Shown: positions 30,084 to 47,073, numbered from the stretch's first letter. The stretch is DNA of 64,000 bases from Vibrio sp. YMD68 (GCF_029958905.1 NZ_CP124614.1:2852001-2916000); one strand, 5' to 3'. Notes: generated from the sequence alone by a model not told the origin. Program-made: numbers and translations.

Positions 30084-31433
30084 GTGAGCGCATTCAATGT
30101 CGCCAAGTTTGGTGGGACCAGTGTAGCCAACTTTGAAGCAATGAGCCGTTGTGCTGCTATTATCGAAAACAATCCAGAAACTAAGCTTGTCGTTAGCAGC
30201 GCATGCTCTGGAGTCACTAATTTACTTGTTGAACTCGCCAACGGTGTTGCAGACCAAGAGCGACGCAGTGACATATTACAAAACATTGCCGCCATCCATG
30301 ATTCGATTATATCCAGCCTAAGTGATGGAGCAGAAGCGGCCTCTGAGGTGAATGCCATCTTAGAGACGGTCGCAAACCTAGCTGAAGCAGCTTCCATCCA
30401 GGCGAGTACCAAACTCACTGACCATTTGGTAGCGTGTGGTGAGTTGATGTCGACCTACATCCTGACTCAGGTGATGAGAGAGCGCGGTATTCATGCTGTT
30501 CGCTTTGATATTAGAGAAATACTGAGAACAGATGGAACCTTTGGCCGTGCTGAACCGCAACTGGAAGACATCTCTGCATTAGCGAAAGATAAATTAGCGC
30601 CACTTTGCCAAGAATACGTTGTTATCACCCAAGGGTTTATCGGTTCAGATGCCGATGGCAATACGACCACATTAGGCCGTGGTGGCAGTGACTACAGCGC
30701 AGCCCTGATCGCGGAAAGTGTTGAAGCTTCGGGCCTCGCGATATGGACTGATGTTCCTGGTATCTATACCACCGACCCTCGAATAGCGCCTAAAGCTTCA
30801 CCGATTCCTGAAATTAGCTTTAGCGAAGCTTCAGAAATGGCGAACTTCGGTGCGAAAATCCTTCACCCATCAACGTTAGTTCCCGCACTTCGCCATGACA
30901 TCCCAGTATTTGTTGGGTCGTCAAAAGAACCTGAACGTGGCGGCACGTGGATTCGTCACCACGCAGAGTCTTCTCCACTGTTTCGGGCATTGGCCTTACG
31001 AACAAACCAAACAATGGTGACCCTTCGCAGCGCCAATATGTTTCATGCGTACGGTTTTCTTGCCAAAGTGTTTGAAATTTTGGCTAAGCATAAGATATCC
31101 GTCGATTTGATCACAACGTCAGAAATCAGTGTTTCATTAACGTTAGATCAAACAGACACAGCAGGCGGCGCGCCACAACTTCCTGAGCAGGCACGCATTG
31201 AACTGGAAGAACTGTGTCATGTGGAAGTCGAACATGGTCTCTGCTTGGTGGCCTTAATTGGTAATAACATGAGTGGAAGTAAAGGCTATGCAAAGCAGGT
31301 ATTTGGCACGCTAGAAGACTTCAATTTACGTATGATTTGTTATGGAGCAAGCGCTCATAACCTATGTTTCTTACTCAATGAAGCTGATTCTAAATCGGCC
31401 ATTCAAAAGCTTCACGCTGAATTGTTTGAATAA
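30084..31433 (+). CDS. lysC: Lysine-sensitive aspartokinase III
   Basis: A 449-aa monofunctional aspartate kinase that phosphorylates aspartate at the head of lysine, threonine and methionine biosynthesis. The kinase motif KFGGTS is at residues 8-13, LGRGGSDYSA near 198, and C-terminal ACT domains from about 310 bind the inhibitor lysine. Translation starts at GTG (30084) behind TAGGAGA; no better ATG is in frame. The lysine riboswitch upstream adds RNA-level feedback to the allosteric one. Confidence 0.95.
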   Translation: MSAFNVAKFGGTSVANFEAMSRCAAIIENNPETKLVVSSACSGVTNLLVELANGVADQERRSDILQNIAAIHDSIISSLSDGAEAASEVNAILETVANLAEAASIQASTKLTDHLVACGELMSTYILTQVMRERGIHAVRFDIREILRTDGTFGRAEPQLEDISALAKDKLAPLCQEYVVITQGFIGSDADGNTTTLGRGGSDYSAALIAESVEASGLAIWTDVPGIYTTDPRIAPKASPIPEISFSEASEMANFGAKILHPSTLVPALRHDIPVFVGSSKEPERGGTWIRHHAESSPLFRALALRTNQTMVTLRSANMFHAYGFLAKVFEILAKHKISVDLITTSEISVSLTLDQTDTAGGAPQLPEQARIELEELCHVEVEHGLCLVALIGNNMSGSKGYAKQVFGTLEDFNLRMICYGASAHNLCFLLNEADSKSAIQKLHAELFE

Positions 31434-31437
31434 TGAA

Positions 31438-31473
31438 AATGCAGGGCTGCTCATTAGAGTCGCCCTGCATTTA
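31438..31473 (+). terminator. Hairpin terminator after lysC
   Basis: A 10-bp stem (AATGCAGGGC / GCCCTGCATT) just after the lysC stop. The T-tract is short (TTTAT). Confidence 0.7.
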
Positions 31474-31697
31474 TAGCCATTCGTTTTAAAAAACCCACGC
31501 AATACAAACCACTAAACACATTACTTCAGCTTCTGAAGCTTCCCTATCTCAGAATCTATCCGTTTTTGTTTCTGAACATCAACGGTCTATAAAGATCGCT
31601 GAGTCATTGCTAACGCAAACATGACAAAAAATGATTGCTATTTGAGCTAGCAGCGTTGAAAATTTCACGACATATTCTGTTACAAAGTCATGAACCC

Positions 31698-33005
31698 ATG
31701 TCCATCTACTACACACTTTGCTTTCTCTCTGCAGCGGCAATGTTGATTGCGTTTCTCAATAATAAAATAATAAAGATGCAAACCACCATTGCGATTACAG
31801 CAGGAGCGATGGTGCTGTCATTGGCTATTTTAATAGTGGGTCAAAATAACTGGTTTCAATTGACAGAAATCGCGACAACCACCATTGCCAGTATCAACTT
31901 TGAAGATTTTCTCCTAAAAGGCATTCTTGGGTTTCTGTTATTCGGCGGTGGCCTAGGAATTAAGCTGCCAAACCTGAAAGACCAAAAATGGGAAATTACC
32001 GCTTTAGCATTGGGGGCGACATTGATTTCGACGTTTCTCATTGGCAGTATCTTGTATGGGTTCTGTCAACTGATTGGCATTCCCTTTGATTTTGTCTATT
32101 GCTTGTTGTTTGGTTCACTCATCTCCCCAACAGACCCGATTGCTGTCTTGGCGATTGTAAAAAAACTTGATGCGCCGAAACGAATCTCGACACAAATAGA
32201 AGGGGAGTCTTTATTTAATGACGGTTTTGGTTTAGTCATTTTTGTCACTATTTTTACTGTCGCGTTTGGGACAGAAACTCCAACTATAGGAAGTGTCAGC
32301 TTATTGTTTGCCCAAGAGGCTCTTGGAGGAATCGCGTATGGCTTTGTTCTCGGGCTTCTTTTTCATTACTTGATCAGTGCCACTGACGATCATTCTATGG
32401 AATTATTACTGACCATCGGAATCCCAACTGCAGGGTATGTCTTTGCGGATATCATTCATGTCTCTGGGCCTTTAGCGATGGTGGTGTCGGGTATCATGAT
32501 TGGCAACTGGACTCGTTTTACCGGATTCTCAAAAGAGAGTGAAGAGCACTTAGATCATTTTTGGGAACTCGTTGATGAGTTTTTGAATGGTATTTTGTTC
32601 CTCTTGATTGGCATGTCGATGCTGCTTTTTAAATTCCACCAAGAAGATTGGATTTTAATGGCGTTCTCAATTCCATTGGTGCTGTTTGCTCGTTACTTCA
32701 GTGTTTTTGTTTCCTATCTCGGCTTCCAACGTTTTCGCAGTTACAACCCTTGGTCAGTGAGAATACTCACCTGGGGAGGACTACGAGGTGGGCTGGCTTT
32801 AGCAATGGCTCTTTCCATACCTTCTGGGATCTGGGTGATACCTGACAAGCTGATTGATGTGAAGGAGATCATTTTGGTCATGACTTATTCTGTTGTTGTC
32901 TTTTCTATTTTGATCCAGGGCTCTACGATTACGCCCATGATTGAGAAAGCCAAACAAGCAGAACGAGACACCTCATCAGACTCTAGCACTGGCACTATAA
33001 AGTAA
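31698..33005 (+). CDS. NhaP-type Na+(K+)/H+ antiporter (CPA1 family)
   Basis: An inner-membrane cation/proton antiporter of about 435 aa with some 12-13 hydrophobic helices. The ion-binding core SPTDPIAVLAIVKKL (about residues 138-152) and ESLFNDG, together with the GLRGGLALAMAL motif near 375, mark the CPA1/NhaP family. The ATG at 31698 (MSIYYTLCFLSAAAML) is chosen because it starts the first helix; a TTG further upstream is the alternative. The cation it carries cannot be read from sequence. It converges with metH. Confidence 0.87.
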   Translation: MSIYYTLCFLSAAAMLIAFLNNKIIKMQTTIAITAGAMVLSLAILIVGQNNWFQLTEIATTTIASINFEDFLLKGILGFLLFGGGLGIKLPNLKDQKWEITALALGATLISTFLIGSILYGFCQLIGIPFDFVYCLLFGSLISPTDPIAVLAIVKKLDAPKRISTQIEGESLFNDGFGLVIFVTIFTVAFGTETPTIGSVSLLFAQEALGGIAYGFVLGLLFHYLISATDDHSMELLLTIGIPTAGYVFADIIHVSGPLAMVVSGIMIGNWTRFTGFSKESEEHLDHFWELVDEFLNGILFLLIGMSMLLFKFHQEDWILMAFSIPLVLFARYFSVFVSYLGFQRFRSYNPWSVRILTWGGLRGGLALAMALSIPSGIWVIPDKLIDVKEIILVMTYSVVVFSILIQGSTITPMIEKAKQAERDTSSDSSTGTIK

Positions 33006-33048
33006 GTCAGCTTCTCTGTAATCTCTGTGTATAAAGCCGTCTATATAC

Positions 33049-33080
33049 AAAGAGCTGCCTAATTGGCAGCTCTTTTCTTT
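33049..33080. terminator. Bidirectional terminator between antiporter gene and metH
   Basis: An 11-bp stem (AAAGAGCTGCC / GGCAGCTCTTT) with a T-rich flank on the plus strand separates the convergent genes. Confidence 0.85.
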
Positions 33081-33106
33081 TAATGTCCTAGGTTACGACA
33101 AAAGCA

Positions 33107-36100
33107 TTAGTTGATATTAGGGCCCAACCATTTTTCTGCTTCCAATATGTCCCAGCCTTTACGCTCAGCATAACTTTCAACCTGATCTTGTTGAATTTGA
33201 GCAATGGCAAAATATCGGCAATCAGGATGAGAAAAGTACATTCCTGATACTGATGCGCCTGGCCACATCGCATAACTGCTGGTCAATGACATATCGATCG
33301 CTTCTTCAACATTCATCATCTCCCATAGCGTTCCTTTTTCGGTATGTTCTGGACATGCCGGATAACCGGGGGCGGGGCGAATCCCTTGATACTTTTCGCG
33401 GATCAGATCGTCATTACTTAGATCTTCATCTGGAGCGTATCCCCAAATATCCTTACGAACTTCTTTATGCAAATATTCAGCAAAAGCTTCCGCAAGGCGA
33501 TCCGCAACAGCTTGAATCATGATCGCGTTGTAATCATCACCTGCCGCCTTGTAAGCATCAGCCAATTCTCTTTCGCCAATACCACCGGTTACTGCAAAAC
33601 CGCCAATCCAATCCGCTTTGCCGCTCTCTTTGGGTGCAATGTAATCAGATAAGCAATAATTAAAACCTTTCGGTTTGTCCGTTTGCTGACGCAAGTTATG
33701 CAATACCTTAAGAACTTCTGTACGTGACTCATCGGTGTACACTTCAATATCGTCACCAACGCTGTTCGCAGGGAACAAACCGCACATCCCTCTCGCTTCG
33801 AGAAGCTTCTCTTTCTCAACGCGATCGAGTAAGTCATTCGCATCTTTGAAAAGACGTCTCGCCTCTTCACCGACTTCTTCATGATCTAAAATGGCAGGGT
33901 ATTTCCCCATTAATGTCCAAGTCATGAAAAATGGAGTCCAATCGATATACTGACGCAGAACCGACACATCAAAATCTTTGAAAACATGAATACCCGGTTT
34001 TTCTGGCGCGGGTGGTGTGTAAGTAGCCCAATCGATATCAACTTTGTTCTGACGGGCTTTTTCTAATGTCACTGGTTTAGTGCGGGGGGTTTTACGAGCA
34101 TGCTGATCACGAACACGTTCATAATCTAAATCGAGCTTTGATGTAAATGCTGGTTTTAATTCATCAGACAGTAACGATGTACAGACACCTACGGCTCGAG
34201 ATGCATTATTGACGTAAACGACTGGTTCTGAATAATTCTGTTCAATTTTGACCGCAGTATGCGCTTTCGAGGTCGTTGCTCCACCGATAAGAAGTGGAAG
34301 CTTAAAACCTTGACGCTCCATCTCTTTAGCTACATGTACCATTTCATCTAGAGATGGCGTAATTAACCCAGAGAGGCCAATAATGTCGACGTTTTCTTCT
34401 TTCGCAACTTTTAGAATCTTCTCACAAGAGACCATAACACCGAGATCAATAATATCGTAGTTATTACACTGAAGCACAACGCCTACAATGTTCTTACCGA
34501 TATCATGAACATCCCCTTTAACGGTCGCCAATAAAATTTTGCCGTTAGTCGCACCCACATCTTTAGTTGCATTGATAAATGGCTCTAAATGAGCAACAGC
34601 TTGCTTCATTACCCTTGCAGACTTAACCACCTGAGGAAGGAACATTTTACCTTCGCCAAATAAATCACCGACAACATTCATGCCATCCATCAACGGGCCT
34701 TCAATCACCTCTATTGGACGCGCCGCATTCAAACGTGCTTCTTCGGTATCTTCAACGATGAAGTCGGTAATTCCTTTAACAAGAGAGTGCTCTAACCGTT
34801 TCTCTACCGGCCATGTTCGCCATTCAAGGGCGGACTTATCTTCAACTTTTCCAACGGCACGCTCAAGATATTCAGTTGCGATATCGAGAAGACGTTCGGT
34901 CGAATCATCACGGCGGTTAAGAACGACATCTTCAACCGCTTCGCGTAAGTCTTCTGGGACGTTATCGTATATCTCCAATTGACCCGCGTTCACGATCCCC
35001 ATATCCATTCCATGTTTAAAACAGTGATAGAGGAACACGGCGTGAATCGCTTCCCGAACGTAGTTATTCCCTCGGAAAGAGAAAGACACATTTGAAACGC
35101 CGCCAGAAATCATCGCATGAGGCAGGGTTTGCTTAATATCGGCGACCGCTTCAATGAAATCGACAGCATAATTGTTATGCTCATCAATCCCTGTAGCAAC
35201 GGCGAATATGTTTGGATCAAAAATAATGTCTTCAGGTGGGAAGCCAACTTCGTCAACCAGTATATGGTATGCGTTAGTACAGATTTCTACTTTTCGTTCA
35301 CGTGTATCGGCTTGACCGACCTCGTCAAACGCCATCACAATAACCGCAGCACCGTATCGTCGAACTAATTTAGCTTGTTCTATGAACTTCTCTTTGCCTT
35401 CTTTTAAAGAAATAGAGTTAACAATACCTTTGCCTTGAATACACTTAAGGCCCGCTTCAATGACTTCCCACTTTGATGAATCGACCATCACCGGTACTTT
35501 CGAGATTTCTGGCTCCGATGCACATAAATTAAGGAAACGAACCATACATGCTTCCGCATCGAGCATGCCTTCATCCATATTTATATCGATGATCTGAGCG
35601 CCATTCTCGACTTGCTCACGGGCAACGCTCAACGCTTCGTCGTAGAGTTCTTCTTTAATTAAACGCTTAAACCTAGCAGAACCTGTGACATTCGTTCGCT
35701 CACCAACGTTAACAAATAGGGATTCTTTAGAGATGGTTAAAGGCTCTAAACCAGAAAGACGGCACGCCACTGGAATATCGGGTAACTGTCGAGGAGTAAC
35801 ACCTTCGACCGCTTCGGCCATTTGACGAATGTGTTCAGGTGTTGTGCCGCAACAGCCACCAATAAGATTCAAGAATCCACTTTCAGCCCACTCTTTTACG
35901 TGTTCAGCCATATCTTCAGGGGATAGGTCATACTCACCGAACGCGTTAGGTAGACCAGCATTAGGGTGTGCTGAGACGCTGCATTCTGAAATACGTGACA
36001 ACTCACTAACATACTCACGTAATTCGTCTGGCCCTAACGCACAGTTCAAGCCAAATGAAATAGGTTTTACGTGGCGTAAGGCGTTATAAAAAGCTTCCGT

Positions 36101-36784
36101 TGTCTGCCCTGAAAGGGTACGCCCAGAAGCATCGGTAATGGTACCTGAGATCATAACCGGCAATGTGATGCCCACTTCTTCAAATACCGATTCAACAGCA
36201 AATGAACATGCCTTGGCATTCAACGTATCGAAAATCGTTTCAATCAAAATCAGATCTGAACCACCTCTGATCAACGCACGTGTCGATTCAGAATAAGCCT
36301 CGACAAGCTCATCAAAGGTTACGTTACGAAACCCGGGATCATTAACATCAGGTGAAATGGTACAAGTTCGGTTTGTAGGGCCTAAAACACCTGCAACATA
36401 CCTTGGCTTATGTGGTGTTTTTTGAGTCCACTCATCAGCAACCTTTCTAGCGAGCTTAGCCGCTTCAAAGTTAATCTCTTCACTCAGGCTTTCCATCTCG
36501 TAGTCTGCCATTGCGATCGTGGTTGCATTGAATGTATTCGTCTCAAGGATATCAGCCCCAGCTTCTAGATACTGGCCATGGATATCTTCAATGATTTGAG
36601 GCTGAGAAAGAACTAACAGGTCATTATTTCCCTTAAGATCACAATGCCAGTCAGAAAACCGTTCACCGCGATAATCCTTTTCTTCAAGCTTAAAATCTTG
36701 AATCATGGTGCCCATGCCACCGTCGATAAGTAAGATTCTTTCCTTTAATTGTGCTTCAATCTGTTGCTTTACATTACTTCCCAC
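33107..36784 (-). CDS. metH: Cobalamin-dependent methionine synthase MetH
   Basis: A 1225-aa modular enzyme that methylates homocysteine using 5-methyltetrahydrofolate and B12. In order: homocysteine domain (about 1-330) with the zinc Cys pair GGCCGTTP, pterin-binding domain (355-620), cobalamin domain with the DXHXXG motif ([10 protein letters not shown], near 760), and the SAM-binding activation domain (from about 920). Translation starts at GTG with GAGG seven bases ahead. Tandem MetJ boxes lie upstream, so methionine/SAM repression is likely. Confidence 0.97.
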   Translation of the reverse strand: MGSNVKQQIEAQLKERILLIDGGMGTMIQDFKLEEKDYRGERFSDWHCDLKGNNDLLVLSQPQIIEDIHGQYLEAGADILETNTFNATTIAMADYEMESLSEEINFEAAKLARKVADEWTQKTPHKPRYVAGVLGPTNRTCTISPDVNDPGFRNVTFDELVEAYSESTRALIRGGSDLILIETIFDTLNAKACSFAVESVFEEVGITLPVMISGTITDASGRTLSGQTTEAFYNALRHVKPISFGLNCALGPDELREYVSELSRISECSVSAHPNAGLPNAFGEYDLSPEDMAEHVKEWAESGFLNLIGGCCGTTPEHIRQMAEAVEGVTPRQLPDIPVACRLSGLEPLTISKESLFVNVGERTNVTGSARFKRLIKEELYDEALSVAREQVENGAQIIDINMDEGMLDAEACMVRFLNLCASEPEISKVPVMVDSSKWEVIEAGLKCIQGKGIVNSISLKEGKEKFIEQAKLVRRYGAAVIVMAFDEVGQADTRERKVEICTNAYHILVDEVGFPPEDIIFDPNIFAVATGIDEHNNYAVDFIEAVADIKQTLPHAMISGGVSNVSFSFRGNNYVREAIHAVFLYHCFKHGMDMGIVNAGQLEIYDNVPEDLREAVEDVVLNRRDDSTERLLDIATEYLERAVGKVEDKSALEWRTWPVEKRLEHSLVKGITDFIVEDTEEARLNAARPIEVIEGPLMDGMNVVGDLFGEGKMFLPQVVKSARVMKQAVAHLEPFINATKDVGATNGKILLATVKGDVHDIGKNIVGVVLQCNNYDIIDLGVMVSCEKILKVAKEENVDIIGLSGLITPSLDEMVHVAKEMERQGFKLPLLIGGATTSKAHTAVKIEQNYSEPVVYVNNASRAVGVCTSLLSDELKPAFTSKLDLDYERVRDQHARKTPRTKPVTLEKARQNKVDIDWATYTPPAPEKPGIHVFKDFDVSVLRQYIDWTPFFMTWTLMGKYPAILDHEEVGEEARRLFKDANDLLDRVEKEKLLEARGMCGLFPANSVGDDIEVYTDESRTEVLKVLHNLRQQTDKPKGFNYCLSDYIAPKESGKADWIGGFAVTGGIGERELADAYKAAGDDYNAIMIQAVADRLAEAFAEYLHKEVRKDIWGYAPDEDLSNDDLIREKYQGIRPAPGYPACPEHTEKGTLWEMMNVEEAIDMSLTSSYAMWPGASVSGMYFSHPDCRYFAIAQIQQDQVESYAERKGWDILEAEKWLGPNIN

Positions 36785-36834
36785 AATACAGCCTCATTCC
36801 TTTTTTATACCTTACATCCTACCACAGTCTATTC

Positions 36835-36850
36835 AGCTGTCTAGACGTCT
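36835..36850. promoter_or_regulatory. Tandem MetJ operator (met boxes) upstream of metH
   Basis: Two adjacent 8-mers, AGCTGTCT and AGACGTCT, match the MetJ met box consensus AGACGTCT (6/8 and 8/8). MetJ needs at least two adjacent boxes. They lie about 50 bp ahead of the metH start, next to a TATAAA-like element on the minus strand. Confidence 0.78.
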
Positions 36851-37015
36851 AAACAATAAAGAACGGGTCTTAGAATAGATTTATCTCCAAAGGGTATTTT
36901 ATCGATTTGATGTCATGCTGCAATGTTGGCTATAGGGTATAAGGGATAAAAATCAGAATGGAAAGATAGAAGATATTGCTACTGGATTTTGAGCATTTAG
37001 ATCGTATTCAAACGT

Positions 37016-37045
37016 AAAAAAGCCCAAGTCTTTCGACTTGGGCTT
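37016..37045 (-). terminator. Terminator of the downstream rRNA operon
   Basis: An AAAGCCCAAGTC / GACTTGGGCTTT stem with a 4-nt loop and a six-T tail on the minus strand, just past tRNA-Asp. Confidence 0.9.
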
Positions 37046-37056
37046 TCTCAATATAA

Positions 37057-37133
37057 TGGCGGAGTGGACGGGACTCGAACCCGCGACCCCCGGCGTGACA
37101 GGCCGGTATTCTAACCAACTGAACTACCACTCC
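37057..37133 (-). tRNA. tRNA-Asp (GTC)
   Basis: A 77-nt cloverleaf including an encoded CCA. The anticodon loop contains GTC and the T-arm GGTTCGAGTC. It is the last gene of the first (downstream) rRNA operon and is absent from the end of the second operon. Confidence 0.95.
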
Positions 37134-37197
37134 GCAGTGGCAACTTGCTAAGCAAGTGTCCATCTGTTTCTAAACGCTGTCTAGAAACGAAATTAAA

Positions 37198-37315
37198 GCC
37201 TGGCGATGTCCTACTCTCACATGGGGAAGCCCCACACTACCATCGGCGCTACTGCGTTTCACTTCTGAGTTCGGCATGGGATCAGGTGGGTCCGCAACGC
37301 TATGGTCGCCAAGCA
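37198..37315 (-). rRNA. rrf: 5S ribosomal RNA, operon 1
   Basis: About 118 nt, beginning TGCTTGGCGACCATAGCG and ending CATCGCCAGGC in minus orientation, the canonical gammaproteobacterial 5S. It differs from the copy at 43150 by at least one base in the GGGGCTTCCCC / GGGGTTTCCCC helix. Confidence 0.95.
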
Positions 37316-37330
37316 AATTCTTCTTTTGTC

Positions 37331-37350
37331 TTCACTTTTTAAAAAGTGAA
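37331..37350. repeat. 20-bp perfect palindrome in the 23S-5S spacer of operon 1
   Basis: TTCACTTTTTAAAAAGTGAA is a perfect palindrome. It is one of a family seen in most spacers of both operons. At the equivalent spacer of operon 2 it is missing, together with about 30 bp. Confidence 0.85.
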
Positions 37351-37436
37351 AGCAAAAAATCTGGAAAACTGATTATAAAAGTTCAAACACGCATTCAATG
37401 TTCTTTATTGAGTCCACAAAACCCCTTGGGTGTTGT

Positions 37437-40325
<2,889 letters not shown>

Positions 40326-40726
40326 ATACAACCCCAAGAGGTCTTATGTATGGTAAACAACCAAGGTGTAATTTGTCTCTCATTATTTGAATGAGCGAGA
40401 GACATCAGTTTGTCTCACTTTAAAAAGTGACATCAAACTGCGATTTTGCCGGACTCAAATATAAACAATCATGACGAGTCATGTTGTTTCCAAAAACACT
40501 TGAATGTGTGTTGGTACCTAGTCTCTAAAAGAGAATAGGATTTGAGAACTTTTATTTGAACAACAACCAATCAAGTTGTTGTTCGTCAGCTTTCCAAATT
40601 GTTAAAGAGCGAGTGTTTACTTTTTCAAGTTAAAGCACTTTCTAATGACTTTCGTCGACAAGAATCCGAACCATATTCGTTTTACTGAATTGGTTTGGAA
40701 GTCAACATCCAAAAGTCTTTAGAGAG
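40326..40726 (-). other. 16S-23S spacer (3' part) of operon 1
   Basis: There is no gene here. It carries a boxA (40599-40611), a TCACTTT/AAAGTGA palindrome (40415-40430), and stems that bracket the 23S for RNase III. It appears essentially identical to 46243-46643. Confidence 0.8.
40599..40611 (-). promoter_or_regulatory. boxA antitermination site in the operon 1 spacer
   Basis: CGCTCTTTAACAA in minus orientation matches the rrn boxA (TGCTCTTTAACAA), used by the Nus factors and SuhB to prevent Rho termination. Confidence 0.85.
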
Positions 40727-40802
40727 TGGTGGGCGATACCGGGCTCGAACCAGTGACCCCCTGCTTGTAAGGCAGGTGCTCTCCCAACTGAGCTAATCGC
40801 CC
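40727..40802 (-). tRNA. tRNA-Val (TAC), operon 1
   Basis: A 76-nt cloverleaf with encoded CCA. The anticodon loop CTTACAAG gives TAC, and the T-arm GGTTCGAGCC is intact. It lies in the 16S-23S spacer. Confidence 0.95.
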
Positions 40803-40820
40803 ACATTAAGTTTCTTTTTA

Positions 40821-40850
40821 TTTTCACTTTTTAAAAAAGTGACAATAAAA
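40821..40850. repeat. Imperfect palindrome between tRNA-Val and tRNA-Lys, operon 1
   Basis: TCACTTTTT/AAAAAAGTGA with flanking CTTTTTATT / AATAAAAAG forms a long imperfect inverted repeat. The operon 2 copy at 46731-46769 is perfect. Confidence 0.8.
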
Positions 40851-40873
40851 AGCCATCTTCCTGTGGAGAAGAA

Positions 40874-40949
40874 TGGTGGGTCGTGCAGGATTCGAACCTG
40901 CGACCAATTGATTAAAAGTCAACTGCTCTACCAACTGAGCTAACGACCC
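40874..40949 (-). tRNA. tRNA-Lys (TTT), operon 1
   Basis: A 76-nt cloverleaf with encoded CCA. The anticodon loop CTTTTAA gives TTT. It lies in the 16S-23S spacer. Confidence 0.95.
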
Positions 40950-40951
40950 AA

Positions 40952-41027
40952 TGGTATCCCGTAGGGGAGTCGAACCCCTGTTACCGCCGTGAAAGGGCGG
41001 TGTCCTAGGCCTCTAGACGAACGGGAC
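40952..41027 (-). tRNA. tRNA-Glu (TTC), operon 1
   Basis: A 76-nt cloverleaf with encoded CCA. It starts GTCCCGTTCGTC and has a TTC anticodon. It is the spacer tRNA nearest the 16S, 2 bp from tRNA-Lys. Confidence 0.95.
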
Positions 41028-41038
41028 ACTAGATTTAC

Positions 41039-41059
41039 TTTCACTTCTTAAAAGTGAAA
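41039..41059. repeat. TTTCACTT/AAGTGAAA palindrome between 16S and tRNA-Glu, operon 1
   Basis: A member of the rrn spacer palindrome family with a short asymmetric centre. It is repeated at 47074-47094. Confidence 0.75.
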
Positions 41060-41150
41060 ACAAACTGTTGAAATATCTTGGGAGATATTTCTTTCTCTTT
41101 ACATTTTAAACCATCAATCTGTGTGGGTACTCATCGTGAAAATCATCGTA

Positions 41151-42697
<1,547 letters not shown>

Positions 42698-42840
42698 AAA
42701 GTTTTGATTCCCTAAATAAATAGGGCTCGGCTCAACGAATACTGACTTCAAAACTAGGATTTATCCGAAGATAAACCTGTAATTCTAAAGCTATTACCAT
42801 TCCAACAGAATAGTAATGAATTGACTGTGCTCTTTTTGGT

Positions 42841-42860
42841 TTTCACTTTAAAAAGTGAAA
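42841..42860. repeat. Palindrome in the 16S leader, operon 1
   Basis: TTTCACTTTA AAAAGTGAAA is nearly perfectly symmetrical and belongs to the same family as the other spacer palindromes. It lies upstream of 16S. Confidence 0.8.
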
Positions 42861-43003
42861 TCAAACAGCTCAAAGCTGTACCAAATTGAATTGGTCACTC
42901 AGTTCATTGAAACCAAAGTTGTTTCCGAAGAAACTGTTTTTACCTAGGTAAAAACATATTGGATTTTCATCAACGAGTGCCCACACAGATTGATAGGTTT
43001 AAA

Positions 43004-43016
43004 TTGTTAAAGAGCG
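43004..43016 (-). promoter_or_regulatory. boxA in the leader of operon 1
   Basis: CGCTCTTTAACAA in minus orientation lies between the promoter and 16S, the usual rrn leader position. Confidence 0.85.
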
Positions 43017-43053
43017 TTGCTTTTCAAGGCCTTAACCTCTCAAGCGGATGCGT

Positions 43054-43081
43054 ATAATACGCTTTTGACTCTGTAAGTCAA
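43054..43081 (-). promoter_or_regulatory. Promoter of rRNA operon 1
   Basis: TTGACT (43076-43081), a 16-bp spacer and TATTAT (43054-43059) on the minus strand are followed by a GC-containing discriminator ACGCATCCGC. A 16-bp spacer and such a discriminator are typical of growth-rate-controlled rrn promoters. Only this promoter separates operon 1 from operon 2. Confidence 0.8.
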
Positions 43082-43099
43082 CATAATATTCTAAGTTAT

Positions 43100-43140
43100 T
43101 ACTTAAAAAACTATGTTGACTCGTCTCATCGAGACAAGTC
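43100..43140 (-). terminator. Terminator of rRNA operon 2
   Basis: A stem (GACTTGTCTC / GAGACGAGTC, one mismatch) is followed by AACATAG and six T residues on the minus strand, directly after 5S of operon 2. Confidence 0.8.
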
Positions 43141-43149
43141 GGAATTAAA

Positions 43150-43267
43150 GCCTGGCGATGTCCTACTCTCACATGGGGAAACCCCACACTACCATCGGCG
43201 CTACTGCGTTTCACTTCTGAGTTCGGCATGGGATCAGGTGGGTCCGCAACGCTATGGTCGCCAAGCA
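43150..43267 (-). rRNA. rrf: 5S ribosomal RNA, operon 2
   Basis: About 118 nt, the second 5S copy, with one seen difference from the 37198 copy. No tRNA follows it. Confidence 0.95.
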
Positions 43268-43353
43268 AATTCTTAAATTCGGAAAACTGATTATAAAAGT
43301 TCAATCACACATTCAATGTTCTATTTGAGTCCACAAAACCCCTTGGGTGTTGT

Positions 43354-46242
<2,889 letters not shown>

Positions 46243-46643
46243 ATACAACCCCAAGAGGTCTTATGTATGGTAAACAACCAAGGTGTAATTTGTCTCTCAT
46301 TATTTGAATGAGCGAGAGACATCAGTTTGTCTCACTTTAAAAAGTGACATCAAACTGCGATTTTGCCGGACTCAAATATAAACAATCATGACGAGTCATG
46401 TTGTTTCCAAAAACACTTGAATGTGTGTTGGTACCTAGTCTCTAAAAGAGAATAGGATTTGAGAACTTTTATTTGAACAACAACCAATCAAGTTGTTGTT
46501 CGTCAGCTTTCCAAATTGTTAAAGAGCGAGTGTTTACTTTTTCAAGTTAAAGCACTTTCTAATGACTTTCGTCGACAAGAATCCGAACCATATTCGTTTT
46601 ACTGAATTGGTTTGGAAGTCAACATCCAAAAGTCTTTAGAGAG
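46243..46643 (-). other. 16S-23S spacer (3' part) of operon 2
   Basis: There is no gene here. It contains a boxA (46516-46528) and a TCACTTT/AAAGTGA palindrome (46332-46347) and matches the operon 1 spacer. Confidence 0.8.
46516..46528 (-). promoter_or_regulatory. boxA antitermination site in the operon 2 spacer
   Basis: Same CGCTCTTTAACAA element as in operon 1, in minus orientation. Confidence 0.85.
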
Positions 46644-46719
46644 TGGTGGGCGATACCGGGCTCGAACCAGTGACCCCCTGCTTGTAAGGCAGGTGCTCTC
46701 CCAACTGAGCTAATCGCCC
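46644..46719 (-). tRNA. tRNA-Val (TAC), operon 2
   Basis: A 76-nt cloverleaf with encoded CCA, identical to the operon 1 copy. Confidence 0.95.
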
Positions 46720-46730
46720 ACATTAAGTTT

Positions 46731-46769
46731 CTTTTTATTGTCACTTTTTTAAAAAGTGACAATAAAAAG
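46731..46769. repeat. 39-bp perfect palindrome between tRNA-Val and tRNA-Ala, operon 2
   Basis: Two 19-nt arms (CTTTTTATTGTCACTTTTT and its exact complement) surround one central T. It would fold into a very stable hairpin in the pre-rRNA. It is the largest of the spacer palindromes. Confidence 0.92.
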
Positions 46770-46790
46770 CCATCTTCCTGTGGAGAAGAA

Positions 46791-46866
46791 TGGTGGAGCT
46801 ATGCGGGATCGAACCGCAGACCTCCTGCGTGCAAGGCAGGCGCTCTCCCAGCTGAGCTATAGCCCC
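46791..46866 (-). tRNA. tRNA-Ala (TGC), operon 2 only
   Basis: A 76-nt cloverleaf with encoded CCA. The anticodon loop CTTGCACG gives TGC. Operon 1 lacks it, so the two operons have different spacer classes. Confidence 0.95.
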
Positions 46867-46908
46867 AATTTATTTTCTTACTTTCGTAAGCATTTCCTTG
46901 GGAGGAAA

Positions 46909-46984
46909 TGGTGGGTCGTGCAGGATTCGAACCTGCGACCAATTGATTAAAAGTCAACTGCTCTACCAACTGAGCTAACGACCC
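46909..46984 (-). tRNA. tRNA-Lys (TTT), operon 2
   Basis: A 76-nt cloverleaf with encoded CCA, identical to the operon 1 copy. Confidence 0.95.
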
Positions 46985-46986
46985 AA

Positions 46987-47062
46987 TGGTATCCCGTAGG
47001 GGAGTCGAACCCCTGTTACCGCCGTGAAAGGGCGGTGTCCTAGGCCTCTAGACGAACGGGAC
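46987..47062 (-). tRNA. tRNA-Glu (TTC), operon 2
   Basis: A 76-nt cloverleaf with encoded CCA, identical to the operon 1 copy, 2 bp from tRNA-Lys. Confidence 0.95.
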
Positions 47063-47073
47063 ACTAGATTTAC

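Noticed and set aside
46731..46769. Spacer palindrome as a Rho-independent terminator
   Set aside because: It lies inside the rRNA operon between tRNAs, is followed by essential 23S, and is symmetrical AT-rich rather than GC-rich.
46756..46950. Open frame on the plus strand over tRNA genes (reads RDRTADLL and VQDSNLRP)
   Set aside because: It is the reverse complement of tRNA-Ala and tRNA-Lys sequence, a well-known false protein; all bases are explained by tRNAs and spacer.
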